The notes under the pieces are model-generated. The model was not told the DNA's origin, did no database searches, and was given only the letters and a program-made list of their open reading frames with translations. From Formosa sp. L2A11 (GTDB lineage: Bacteria; Bacteroidota; Bacteroidia; Flavobacteriales; Flavobacteriaceae), in NCBI RefSeq assembly GCF_009796865.1, contig NZ_CP047028.1:1488001-1552000 (forward strand): a stretch of DNA of 64,000 nucleotides. Reading direction: 5' to 3'. Shown piece after piece: positions 34,332 through 42,475 of the stretch. Positions within the stretch are counted from its first letter, which is position 1; every line of letters begins with the position of its first letter. Position numbers and translations under genes: made by a program.

Positions 34332-37184
34332 TTATTTTTTAAATAAATCGTATTTCAATCCAAATGTAATGCGTGTTTTATAATATTCCATTTGCATGGT
34401 TCTAGAACTCACACCTTGGTAATAACGTAAGGGTTGGTTTGTAATGTTGTTAACATCTACATATAAACTTAACTGCTTAGTTATGTTTGCGCGGGCGTTA
34501 AGGTCTAAAAAGAATTGCTCGTCGTAATATCTGTCTTCGAATGCACGACCTCCAATTTCATCTATATAAGCATCAGAATAATTAGCAGATAAACGTAAGC
34601 TAAAGTGCTTGTTTGTGTATCCTAAAGACCCATTAAACATGTTTGGAGCTGTGTTAGGTAAATTTAAATCTTCTCGCTCTTCTCCATCTTCATTTCTAAT
34701 TCCAGAAGCATCAGATTTAAGATACGTATAGTTTAAATAGATGTTCAAGTTTTTAAGGAAACCGGGTAAGAAATCTAACTGACGTTGGAATGCGGCTTCG
34801 AAACCAAATAAATTAGCTTTGTCTCCATTAAACGGTTGGTACACTTCATAACCATCTGCATCTTCGTATTGAAATGTGTAAATAAAATCTTCAATATTTT
34901 TATAGAATACTCCTCCGGAAAGTAAACCTACAGAAGAGAAATAATGCTCTGCCATAATATCGAAATTCATAGATGTTGTAGGATCTAAATCAGGGTTTCC
35001 TAATACTATTTCTTCGTCTTCGTTATTAATTTCTTTAAACGGTACTATATCTACATAATTTGGTCTCGCAATAGTGTTTGTCCAAGCAAAACGTAACACA
35101 GTCTTGTCTGTAACATCGTATTTTACATGTAGACCAGGTAAAATATTGGTGTAATTATTTTTGCTTGTAACTGGAGATGTTTCTAAATAATCGCCATCGG
35201 CATCAAAAACAATTTCGTTTCCGGTAGCATCTACATCTGTATGCTCTAAACGTAAACCAAAAAGAAAGCTTAGTTTGTCTGTTATATTTTGGTTGGTCAT
35301 TGCATAAGCTGCGTAAACATTTTCTTTAACATCGTAGTTTGCAGTAGTGTATTCGTCTGGTTTGTCTTCAGATTCAAATAAATCGGCATCATAAAGATCT
35401 AAATTTCCTAAATATTCAGGCGTACCAAAATATCCTATTTGATATTGAGAGCCTGCACTATAATCTGATCTTGTGTAGTCTTTACTTGGAATGTTTCCTA
35501 AGAATTCTAAATCGTCAGTTTCAGGGCTGTATTCTGTAAAGTCGTTATCACGTGTTTTAGATTTTAATCTGGTTTTTGCTCCAAATTTCAATGTTCCATT
35601 TTCTTTGTCTAGAAGGTGTAATGGAACTTCAAAATTTACTAAAGCATTAAAGTCTGTTTCGTCTGTATATTGATTTTCTTCAGATAATTCTCCGAATTCG
35701 AATAAACTAAAATCAGATTCGTCTGTATTACTAGGTGTAAAATTTGGCTTGTTAGCGTTGTTGTTAAACGTAACACCATATTCGCTTTCGTATTCTAGGT
35801 AGCGCTCGTTTAAACGCTCTTCAGATGCTTTAGAGTAAGATGCCATCCAATCTAGCTGTAGGTTGTTTACTAAATGCTCACCACCAATGCTGTAGTTTTG
35901 CATACGTTGATCTTCTAAACGTGTGTTTTTAGAACGGTCGTTATCTATGCCACCTTTTGTCTGGCGTTTGGCTTCAACAGGGAATGCTGTTAAATTTCTG
36001 TCAGCATCAACACTAAAATCTCCAACAGAAATATCTTCTCCATCAAGAATTTCTTGTTCTAAACGGAATCTATTTTCGCGATCGTCTCTCCAGTTGTAAA
36101 TAGATTTAAAATAAAGTGTGTTATTATCGTTTAATTTATAATCGAAGTTAGCAGAAAAACTACGACGCACACGCTGGATTTGGTATTCTCTAATTTCTGA
36201 AACATTAGCATAAGGATTAACTTCTAATTCTTGTAAGATGTCTTCGCCTTCGCTATTTTGTTCTCCTGTGTTATATTCAAATTCATCGTCCCATTCTGCT
36301 TCAACATCATCAGATCCAAATTGAGTATCGTTGTAAGAAGTAGCCACTACCCAACCAAATTTGTTGTTTTTACTACGATCTCCTAATAAGAAGGATCCGT
36401 TTAATATACGTTTGTCGTTAATTAAATTAATACCAGAACCTCCAGTAGCCGAAAATCTGAATCCTTGTGGCGATGTTCTTGTTATTAAGTTTACAGAACC
36501 ACCTATAGCATCTGCATCCATATCTGGAGTTACCGCTTTATTAACTTCGATAGATTGAATCATATCCGAAGGAATTAAATCCATTTGTACGTTTCTGTTA
36601 TCGCCTTCTGCAGATGGAATTCTACTTCCGTTTAATGTTACCGAGTTTAATTGAGGTGCTAAACCACGAACAATAATATTACGAGCTTCACCTTGATCTA
36701 CCTGCATGGTAATCCCAGGAATACGCTTTACAGCATCTCCAATATTGGCATCTGGAAATTTACCAATCTGATCTGTAGAAACAATGTTAGTAATGTTTTG
36801 TTTGTTCTTTTGTGTATTAAGCGCTCTGGCCTGACTTCCAAAACCAAAAGAGACTACTTGTACTTCGTCTAATTCTGTAGTTTGTTCGGTTAATACAATA
36901 TTTAAATTAGTTGTCTGTTTAGGCGATACTGTAATTTGTTGACGGTATTCTGAATACCCTAAATATTTTATCACTAAAGTATACGTGCCAGCTTCTACAT
37001 TTACAAGTGTAAATTTTCCGTTGAAATCTGATATAGCTCCTTTATTAAGTTGTTCAATTAATACAGAAGCTCCAGGAATTGTGATTTTATTTTCATCTGT
37101 AATGAGACCTTGAACTTGTCCAGTTTGGGCTAATGCACTAAATGAGGTTACAATGAGTAGCATTAATGTAATCCAATTTTTCAT
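34332..37184 (-). CDS. TonB-dependent outer-membrane receptor with carboxypeptidase-regulatory N-terminus
   Basis: The 950-residue protein carries a signal peptide (MKNWITLMLLIVTSFSALAQ), a CarboxypepD_reg-like domain at about 21-105 (GLITDENKITIPGASVLIEQ), and a TonB box region (ELDEVQVVSFGFG). A plug domain follows at about 120-230 (IGDAVKRIPGITMQVDQGEARNIIVRG), then a long beta-barrel ending in an aromatic-rich segment (TFGLKYDLFKK). It imports a ligand across the outer membrane with energy from TonB-ExbBD. No SusD partner is next to it. The phytase gene downstream suggests an inositol phosphate or a related phosphorylated substrate; this is inference. Confidence 0.92.
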   Translation of the reverse strand: MKNWITLMLLIVTSFSALAQTGQVQGLITDENKITIPGASVLIEQLNKGAISDFNGKFTLVNVEAGTYTLVIKYLGYSEYRQQITVSPKQTTNLNIVLTEQTTELDEVQVVSFGFGSQARALNTQKNKQNITNIVSTDQIGKFPDANIGDAVKRIPGITMQVDQGEARNIIVRGLAPQLNSVTLNGSRIPSAEGDNRNVQMDLIPSDMIQSIEVNKAVTPDMDADAIGGSVNLITRTSPQGFRFSATGGSGINLINDKRILNGSFLLGDRSKNNKFGWVVATSYNDTQFGSDDVEAEWDDEFEYNTGEQNSEGEDILQELEVNPYANVSEIREYQIQRVRRSFSANFDYKLNDNNTLYFKSIYNWRDDRENRFRLEQEILDGEDISVGDFSVDADRNLTAFPVEAKRQTKGGIDNDRSKNTRLEDQRMQNYSIGGEHLVNNLQLDWMASYSKASEERLNERYLEYESEYGVTFNNNANKPNFTPSNTDESDFSLFEFGELSEENQYTDETDFNALVNFEVPLHLLDKENGTLKFGAKTRLKSKTRDNDFTEYSPETDDLEFLGNIPSKDYTRSDYSAGSQYQIGYFGTPEYLGNLDLYDADLFESEDKPDEYTTANYDVKENVYAAYAMTNQNITDKLSFLFGLRLEHTDVDATGNEIVFDADGDYLETSPVTSKNNYTNILPGLHVKYDVTDKTVLRFAWTNTIARPNYVDIVPFKEINNEDEEIVLGNPDLDPTTSMNFDIMAEHYFSSVGLLSGGVFYKNIEDFIYTFQYEDADGYEVYQPFNGDKANLFGFEAAFQRQLDFLPGFLKNLNIYLNYTYLKSDASGIRNEDGEEREDLNLPNTAPNMFNGSLGYTNKHFSLRLSANYSDAYIDEIGGRAFEDRYYDEQFFLDLNARANITKQLSLYVDVNNITNQPLRYYQGVSSRTMQMEYYKTRITFGLKYDLFKK

Positions 37185-37210
37185 GATTTTTTGTTAATTT
37201 TTGTTTGAGA

Positions 37211-37218
37211 CAAATGTA
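37211..37218 (-). promoter_or_regulatory. Putative -7 box for the TonB receptor-phytase unit
   Basis: Minus-strand TACATTTG matches TAnnTTTG, 26 bases before the receptor ATG. No clear -33 TTG, which would be compatible with activator dependence. Confidence 0.5.
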
Positions 37219-37346
37219 GATACAGAACGTATTTTCTATCTAAAGTAAGCGTTAACAAAACGTGATAAACGGTGCAGATTGGCTTATATATTAAAGCAAC
37301 ATTAACACTGAGATTACAAGTTGATAATGTTTTTGAAACATTGAAT

Positions 37347-38972
37347 TTATAAATTCAGAATAAAGATCTGAAGGTCGTCTTTTGGGTTTAAAGGGAGTTT
37401 TTTTCTAAGTCGATAACGTGCAATACGCACACTATTAGATGTGATTCGGAGTATAGAAGCTATTTCTTTAGACGTTAAGTTAAGCCTTAATAACATGCAT
37501 AAACGCAGTTCCGAGGGCGATAATTCTTTTGTAACAGCCTGTTTTAACGTTTGAAAAAAGTTTGGATGAATTTGCTCGAAGAATCCAATAAATTCTGTCC
37601 ACTCTTGTTCTTGAGATAAGTCTAAATCGATCTCTTTTATTAATAGTTCGAGTTTAGATTTTATTAATGTGGCATGTCTATCTTTTATATTTATTAGGGT
37701 TCTAGAAATATCTGACATCATTTTATTTTTATGAGACAAATGCAAACTGTAATTTGTAAGAGCCGATATTTTAAAATCAACTTCTCTTTGTAAGGCAGCT
37801 TCTTCGTTTGTCTTTTTTTCGAGATCGGATTGCAAAAGTCTATTTTTATAATCTTGAATTTTAGATTGCTGTTTTTTGCGTTTTCTAAAGTAAAGAAGCC
37901 AACCAATTAACATAAGAATAAGGAATGTACTAGATAGTAAAATGATGCGTTGCCTGACTTGATTTAATTCGTGTTGTTTATTAAGTAACTTCAATTCGGC
38001 TTCGCGCTCTTCTACTTCATAAAGGATTTGTAGGATACTAACTAATTCTGCGCTTTTATATTCACTTTCTTTAGCATTTAAATCTTTGTATTTAATCATG
38101 TAATTGAAAGCGGTTTTATGATCGCCTATATCTGCATAATTTAAAGCTAAATCTTTAAAAGCAGCTTCTATTTGATGTGTGTTTTCTTCAGTTTTAGCCA
38201 TTTGGAGAGCTAATTGCGTGTATGGAAGTGCTTCTTTTGCTTTCCCCATTTTTCGATAGGCATCTCCAAGATTATTAATAATATTTATTCTATTATTCGA
38301 GGGGATGTGAATAGCGTATTTATTGGCTTTTAAAAAATAATTTAAAGCACTATCAAACTGTCCTAAATCTTCGTAAATACTACCTATGTTTTCGTATGTA
38401 AAGGCTAAGCCTGTGCTGTCGGAAAGTTTTTCGAAAATAGCTAAACTTTTTTCTTGATTCTGTAGTGCTAATGCATAATCAGATTCTTTTTCGGCTACAC
38501 TTCCTAATAAGGCATAACTGGTTGCTTTTCCTTTTTCAAAATTAATTTGTTCTGTAATATTTAAACTTTTATTTAAATATTGTAATGCATTTTTATATTG
38601 CTTTAAAGACAGATGTATGGCTCCAATTTTATTACTAATATAAACCGAAGTTGTGTCTGTTTGTGTATGAAGTTCTAAAGCACTATGGTAATTTTTTATG
38701 GCTTCGTTTTCTATCCCTAAATGCTCGTAGAAATTTGCTAATTGAATATGATATTGAACAATCTCTGTACTGTTATCAATGCTTTTAGCTTTGTTTAATT
38801 TGTTTTTTAATTCTGTAAAAATAGAATCTATTTTTTTTAAGGAGCTATATCTTTTTTCTTGTGCGTTTAGAAGAACTGTATTGAAAAGAAGACATAGAAC
38901 TAGGGCTAAAGTTTTACTTGAGAAATAATTTTTAAACTCATGAAAAAAGAAGGTAATTTTGTGTGTAATCAT
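37347..38972 (-). CDS. TPR-transmembrane-LuxR-type HTH regulator
   Basis: The start is taken as the ATG at 38972 (541 residues) because the longer frame begins with TTG and adds only seven residues. A signal-anchor segment (TLALVLCLLFNTVLLNAQ) is followed by about six TPR units (50-330), such as IKNYHSALELHTQ, ALQYLNKSLNITEQ and YALALQNQEKSLAIFEKL. A TM helix follows (RIILLSSTFLILMLIGWLLYF), then a coiled coil. The C-terminal HTH reads ELSPSELRLCMLLRLNLTSKEIASILRITSNSVRIARYRLRKKL, as in LuxR/GerE family proteins. It is a membrane sensor-regulator by architecture. It lies 162 bases upstream of the TonB receptor on the same strand and may regulate it. Confidence 0.85.
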   Translation of the reverse strand: MITHKITFFFHEFKNYFSSKTLALVLCLLFNTVLLNAQEKRYSSLKKIDSIFTELKNKLNKAKSIDNSTEIVQYHIQLANFYEHLGIENEAIKNYHSALELHTQTDTTSVYISNKIGAIHLSLKQYKNALQYLNKSLNITEQINFEKGKATSYALLGSVAEKESDYALALQNQEKSLAIFEKLSDSTGLAFTYENIGSIYEDLGQFDSALNYFLKANKYAIHIPSNNRINIINNLGDAYRKMGKAKEALPYTQLALQMAKTEENTHQIEAAFKDLALNYADIGDHKTAFNYMIKYKDLNAKESEYKSAELVSILQILYEVEEREAELKLLNKQHELNQVRQRIILLSSTFLILMLIGWLLYFRKRKKQQSKIQDYKNRLLQSDLEKKTNEEAALQREVDFKISALTNYSLHLSHKNKMMSDISRTLINIKDRHATLIKSKLELLIKEIDLDLSQEQEWTEFIGFFEQIHPNFFQTLKQAVTKELSPSELRLCMLLRLNLTSKEIASILRITSNSVRIARYRLRKKLPLNPKDDLQIFILNL

Positions 38973-38975
38973 GGC

Positions 38976-38983
38976 CAAAATTA
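38976..38983 (-). promoter_or_regulatory. -7 box almost touching the start of the TPR-HTH regulator
   Basis: Minus-strand TAATTTTG matches TAnnTTTG and lies three bases before the ATG at 38972. This arrangement implies a leaderless mRNA, or an internal start further downstream. No good -33 element was seen. Confidence 0.4.
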
Positions 38984-39045
38984 AAAAACGCAATGTTATT
39001 TAAATATTACTTTATCATCACCTTTTTGCTGTGTTTGTTGAAAAT

Positions 39046-39080
39046 AAAAGCCCCTTTTCTATCTCAGGAAAGGGGCTTTT
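39046..39080 (-). terminator. Terminator of the S46 peptidase gene
   Basis: A stem of 15 pairs (39046-39060 with 39066-39080, one G-T) around AAAAGCCCCTTT, loop ATCTC. Reads as a hairpin with T-run on the minus strand, 28 bases after the stop. Confidence 0.85.
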
Positions 39081-39107
39081 GTTTAAATATATATTCGAAT
39101 TGAAATC

Positions 39108-41195
39108 TTACTTTTTAGGATGAACTAATTTCATTTCCTTAATTAAGCGTTCTGCACCAGCGTATTTGTCGATTATGAATAATACATAACGTACATCGAC
39201 CATAATGTTTCTACAAATTTCTGGATCGTAATTCATGTCACTCATAGTGCCTTCCCAAACACGATCAAAATTTAAGCCTACTAGATTTCCTTCAGCATCA
39301 ATAGCAGGACTTCCAGAGTTTCCTCCAGTAGTATGGTTTGTTCCTAAGAAACACACAGGAAGTTTTCCGTTTGCATCTGCGTAGCGTCCGTAGTCTTTAG
39401 AAGTATATAAGTCTTGAAGTTTTTGAGGAACATCAAACTCGTAATCGCCAGGTACATATTTTTCCATAACACCATCTAAATAAGACACCGGATTATAATA
39501 TACCGCATCTCTAGGTTCGTAGCCGCGAACTTGTCCGTAAGTCACACGAAGCGTACTGTTAGCATCTGGATAATAACATTCATTAGGAACAACCTCCATA
39601 AGAGCTTTCATATATTGAGTTTCTAGAGCATTAATTGCTGAGTTTTTTTCTTGGAAATTAGGCTCAATAGTTGTGTAGAAATCTTCAATAAATGGTTTTG
39701 CAAAGGCGTAAGCCGCATCTTTATTTAGTTTTTCAACCACTTCAATAGGAGTGCCCTCAAGTACAGCTAAGGCGCTATCTAAATTTGTAAATGCTGTATT
39801 ATCGTAAATTGAAGCATTGACATTTTTAGTGTAGAACGGCATAATTGCTTTGAAAACACCTTTATCTACTTGTGTGTTAAAGTCTTTTAAAGTGCTCTTA
39901 ATCCTGCCTTGCATGGCTTCTTTCGCTTTATTAAAAGTCGCTTCGTCTTTAGATGCGGCAGCTTCAAGCTGTGTTAATCTAAACATCATAGACATCAACT
40001 CGTTTGTTCTTATAAAAATTTCAACAAAATTATTACGCTTAATATCTACAGGAGCAAAAGCATTGTATTGTGTTTCAAGGTCTGGAAGAATGTGGCCATA
40101 TTTTTCTTCAAGTTTTTTTGCTTTTAAAGCTTCAGTAAACGTTACTTCTTCGGCTTTCTTTTTAGCGATGGCATTACTCTTTTTTATTCCAGTATTTTCG
40201 CCAATCCATTTTTTCCAATAGTTTGCAATTCGTGCTTGTTTAGAGGCATATTGAATACGAATTTCATCGCTTTCTTTCATTTTAGCATCAATTATTTTTA
40301 ATGCTGCTTCGCGAATAGCAATGTTACTAGGGTTTAATTGCTCTGTAATTTCTTTAATGGCAACTGCTGGTAAATATTCTTCTGTAGTTCCAGGGAAACC
40401 GAAAACTAAAGTGAAATCACCTTCGCTAATACCGTCTAAAGATACTGGTAAAAAGTGTTTTGGTTTATAAGGCTTGTTGTCTTTAGAGTATTCTGCTGGT
40501 CGATTGTTTTTATCGGCATAAATTCTGAAAATAGAAAAATCTCCAGTGTGTCTTGGCCACACCCAATTGTCTGTGTCCGATCCAAATTTACCAATACTTG
40601 TAGGTGGCGCACCAACTAAACGAATGTCGTTAAAACGTTCTGTTACAAATAAGAAATATTGATTGCCTTTAAAAAATGATTTTATTTTCGTGTTTTGCCA
40701 ATCTTCTTTTTTTGTAGCTTTTTGAATGCGGTTACTATTTCCATCGGTTTTAGATTGCTTTTCTTTTGCAGTCATGTCTTTAGTAACGCCTTCAAGAACT
40801 TGAGTGGTTACATCTTCAATACGTACAATAAATTCAACATAAAGACCATTGTTTGGTAATTCTTCGTCAAAAGATTTAGCCCAAAAACCATCTTTTAAAT
40901 AATCGTTTTCTAAAGAAGAATGTGACTGAATCTGACTATAACCACAATGGTGGTTTGTTAAAAGTAAACCTTGTTTGGAGATCACTTCACTTGTACACCC
41001 GCCATTAAAATGCCCGATAGCATCTTTTAAACTAGAATGGTTAACATCGTAAATATCATCAGCAGAAAGTTTGCTGCCTAAGGTTTGCATGTCGTCTTCG
41101 TTCATGCCTTGCAATAGAGAAGGAATCCACATACCTCCTTGTTGTGCACTTACTTGAAGTGTTAAAAAAAGAAGTAGAATTTTAAGTAATTTCAT
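39108..41195 (-). CDS. S46 dipeptidyl-peptidase, DPP11-like (Asp/Glu-specific by key residue)
   Basis: The 695-residue exported peptidase (signal peptide MKLLKILLLFLTLQVSAQ) releases dipeptides in the periplasm. The catalytic His is in LLTNHHCGYSQIQ (82-83) and the catalytic Ser is S627 in TTGGNSGSP. R645 in LNFDRVWEG sits 18 residues after the Ser, the same spacing as Ser655-Arg673 in Porphyromonas DPP11. There the Arg confers preference for acidic P1 residues (DPP7 has Gly). Length is close to the roughly 700-720 of the family. It is a single-gene unit with its own terminator and two candidate -7 boxes. Confidence 0.92.
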   Translation of the reverse strand: MKLLKILLLFLTLQVSAQQGGMWIPSLLQGMNEDDMQTLGSKLSADDIYDVNHSSLKDAIGHFNGGCTSEVISKQGLLLTNHHCGYSQIQSHSSLENDYLKDGFWAKSFDEELPNNGLYVEFIVRIEDVTTQVLEGVTKDMTAKEKQSKTDGNSNRIQKATKKEDWQNTKIKSFFKGNQYFLFVTERFNDIRLVGAPPTSIGKFGSDTDNWVWPRHTGDFSIFRIYADKNNRPAEYSKDNKPYKPKHFLPVSLDGISEGDFTLVFGFPGTTEEYLPAVAIKEITEQLNPSNIAIREAALKIIDAKMKESDEIRIQYASKQARIANYWKKWIGENTGIKKSNAIAKKKAEEVTFTEALKAKKLEEKYGHILPDLETQYNAFAPVDIKRNNFVEIFIRTNELMSMMFRLTQLEAAASKDEATFNKAKEAMQGRIKSTLKDFNTQVDKGVFKAIMPFYTKNVNASIYDNTAFTNLDSALAVLEGTPIEVVEKLNKDAAYAFAKPFIEDFYTTIEPNFQEKNSAINALETQYMKALMEVVPNECYYPDANSTLRVTYGQVRGYEPRDAVYYNPVSYLDGVMEKYVPGDYEFDVPQKLQDLYTSKDYGRYADANGKLPVCFLGTNHTTGGNSGSPAIDAEGNLVGLNFDRVWEGTMSDMNYDPEICRNIMVDVRYVLFIIDKYAGAERLIKEMKLVHPKK

Positions 41196-41215
41196 GAGTT
41201 TGTTTTTAGTTCTAG

Positions 41216-41238
41216 CAAAGATAAAAAAGGCAAATATA
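41216..41238 (-). promoter_or_regulatory. Two candidate -7 boxes upstream of the S46 peptidase
   Basis: Minus-strand TATCTTTG (41216-41223) and TATATTTG (41231-41238) both match TAnnTTTG, 20 and 35 bases before the ATG. Which one is used cannot be decided. Confidence 0.45.
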
Positions 41239-41378
41239 TATGCACTCTTTTAGTGTAGTATTTACGGGGCTTAAAGCTTGATTTTAGATGCTAAAAAATA
41301 ATTAAAAATTGTATAAGCATCAAATTTATAGGCAAATAGGTTGTCTTTTAGTACATTGTAATCCCAAATCTTATTTAT

Positions 41379-41696
41379 ATGAAACAACAACTACTATTAA
41401 CAGTTGCTTTTTCATTGTTTTTTATAGTCGCTATAAACGCTCAGAAAATCGAATATAAAGGCAATGTTTACGAAGTAAAAGGAAACTCCATTTTATTAAA
41501 AGGTTACAATGTAACCGAAAGTTTAACGTTAGACGATCAGCGTAATATTCGAAATGAGTATAAGGCTAAAGAAAAAGCGTTTAGAGAAGCCGATAAAAAT
41601 AATAAAGCTAAAGAAAAAGCAGAACGTAAGCAATCTAAGAAAGAAAGGAAGGCTACCAATGTAGATAAAGAGAAGAAGAAATATTTAATATTTTAA
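41379..41696 (+). CDS. Small secreted Lys/Glu-rich protein (unknown)
   Basis: The 105-residue protein has a signal peptide (MKQQLLLTVAFSLFFIVAINAQ). A short beta-hairpin segment follows (IEYKGNVYEVKGNSILLKGYNV), then a highly charged helical tail (about 60-105, repeats of KAKEKAERKQSKKERK). No known domain was recognised. Its TAA overlaps the ATG of the downstream amidase by one base (TAATG), so the two are translationally coupled, which is odd for a secreted protein followed by a cytoplasmic enzyme. Confidence 0.7.
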   Translation: MKQQLLLTVAFSLFFIVAINAQKIEYKGNVYEVKGNSILLKGYNVTESLTLDDQRNIRNEYKAKEKAFREADKNNKAKEKAERKQSKKERKATNVDKEKKKYLIF

Positions 41697-42475
41697 TGAC
41701 AAATAAATTACAAATAGCACTAATTCAGACCGAATTAATCTGGGAAAATCCTAAAGCTAATCGCGATAATATACAGCAAATTGTAGCATCTATTACAGAT
41801 AAGGTAGATGTTATTGTGCTTCCTGAAATGTTTACCACCGGATTTAGTATGAATGCTTCTAAACTTGCTGAAACCATTTCTGGTGAATCTGTAACTTGGA
41901 TGCAAAAATTAGCAGCCAATACACAAGCAGCTGTTATGGGAAGCCTTATTATAACAGAAGCCGATAACTATTATAATCAATTGGTTTTTGTTTATCCTAA
42001 CGGTAAAACGCAGTCGTATAAAAAACGGCATACCTTTACATTAGCAGGGGAAAATACGGTTTACACGGCAGGAACAGAACGTGTAATCATAGATTATAAA
42101 GGTTGGTCGCTTTGCCCATTAGTGTGTTACGATTTACGTTTTCCTGTTTGGGCAAGGTATAATAGCGATTACGATGTGTTGTTTTATGTTGCCAATTGGC
42201 CCAAAACACGAATTACTGCTTGGGACGCCTTATTGCAGGCACGTGCTATAGAAAACATGAGTTATTGTGTGGGTGTTAACCGTGTAGGGATAGACGGAAA
42301 AGGACATGAGTATTCAGGACATTCTGTAGTTTATAATCCTTTAGGAGAAACCATTTCTACATTTGTTGAGAATGAAATAGGCTATCGCATTGTTGCTTTA
42401 AACAAAGATGAGGTTATAAATACCCGAAATAAGTTTAAGTTTTTAAATGATAGAGATTCTTTTATTTTAAAATAA
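41696..42475 (+). CDS. Nitrilase-family omega-amidase (YafV-like)
   Basis: The 259-residue carbon-nitrogen hydrolase has the catalytic triad Glu44 (VLPEMFTTGFSM), Lys110 (SYKKRHTF) and Cys144 (PLVCYDLRFP). The motif set agrees with YafV/omega-amidase proteins, which hydrolyse 2-oxoglutaramate or 2-oxosuccinamate and act in metabolite repair and methionine salvage. It has no signal peptide. It starts one base inside the stop of the preceding small gene and its 3' end overlaps the convergent Ig-like lipoprotein gene by 14 bases. Confidence 0.9.
   Translation: MTNKLQIALIQTELIWENPKANRDNIQQIVASITDKVDVIVLPEMFTTGFSMNASKLAETISGESVTWMQKLAANTQAAVMGSLIITEADNYYNQLVFVYPNGKTQSYKKRHTFTLAGENTVYTAGTERVIIDYKGWSLCPLVCYDLRFPVWARYNSDYDVLFYVANWPKTRITAWDALLQARAIENMSYCVGVNRVGIDGKGHEYSGHSVVYNPLGETISTFVENEIGYRIVALNKDEVINTRNKFKFLNDRDSFILK

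Noticed and set aside
39850-40221. 123-codon plus-strand frame
   Set aside because: Antisense to the S46 peptidase; no recognisable motif.
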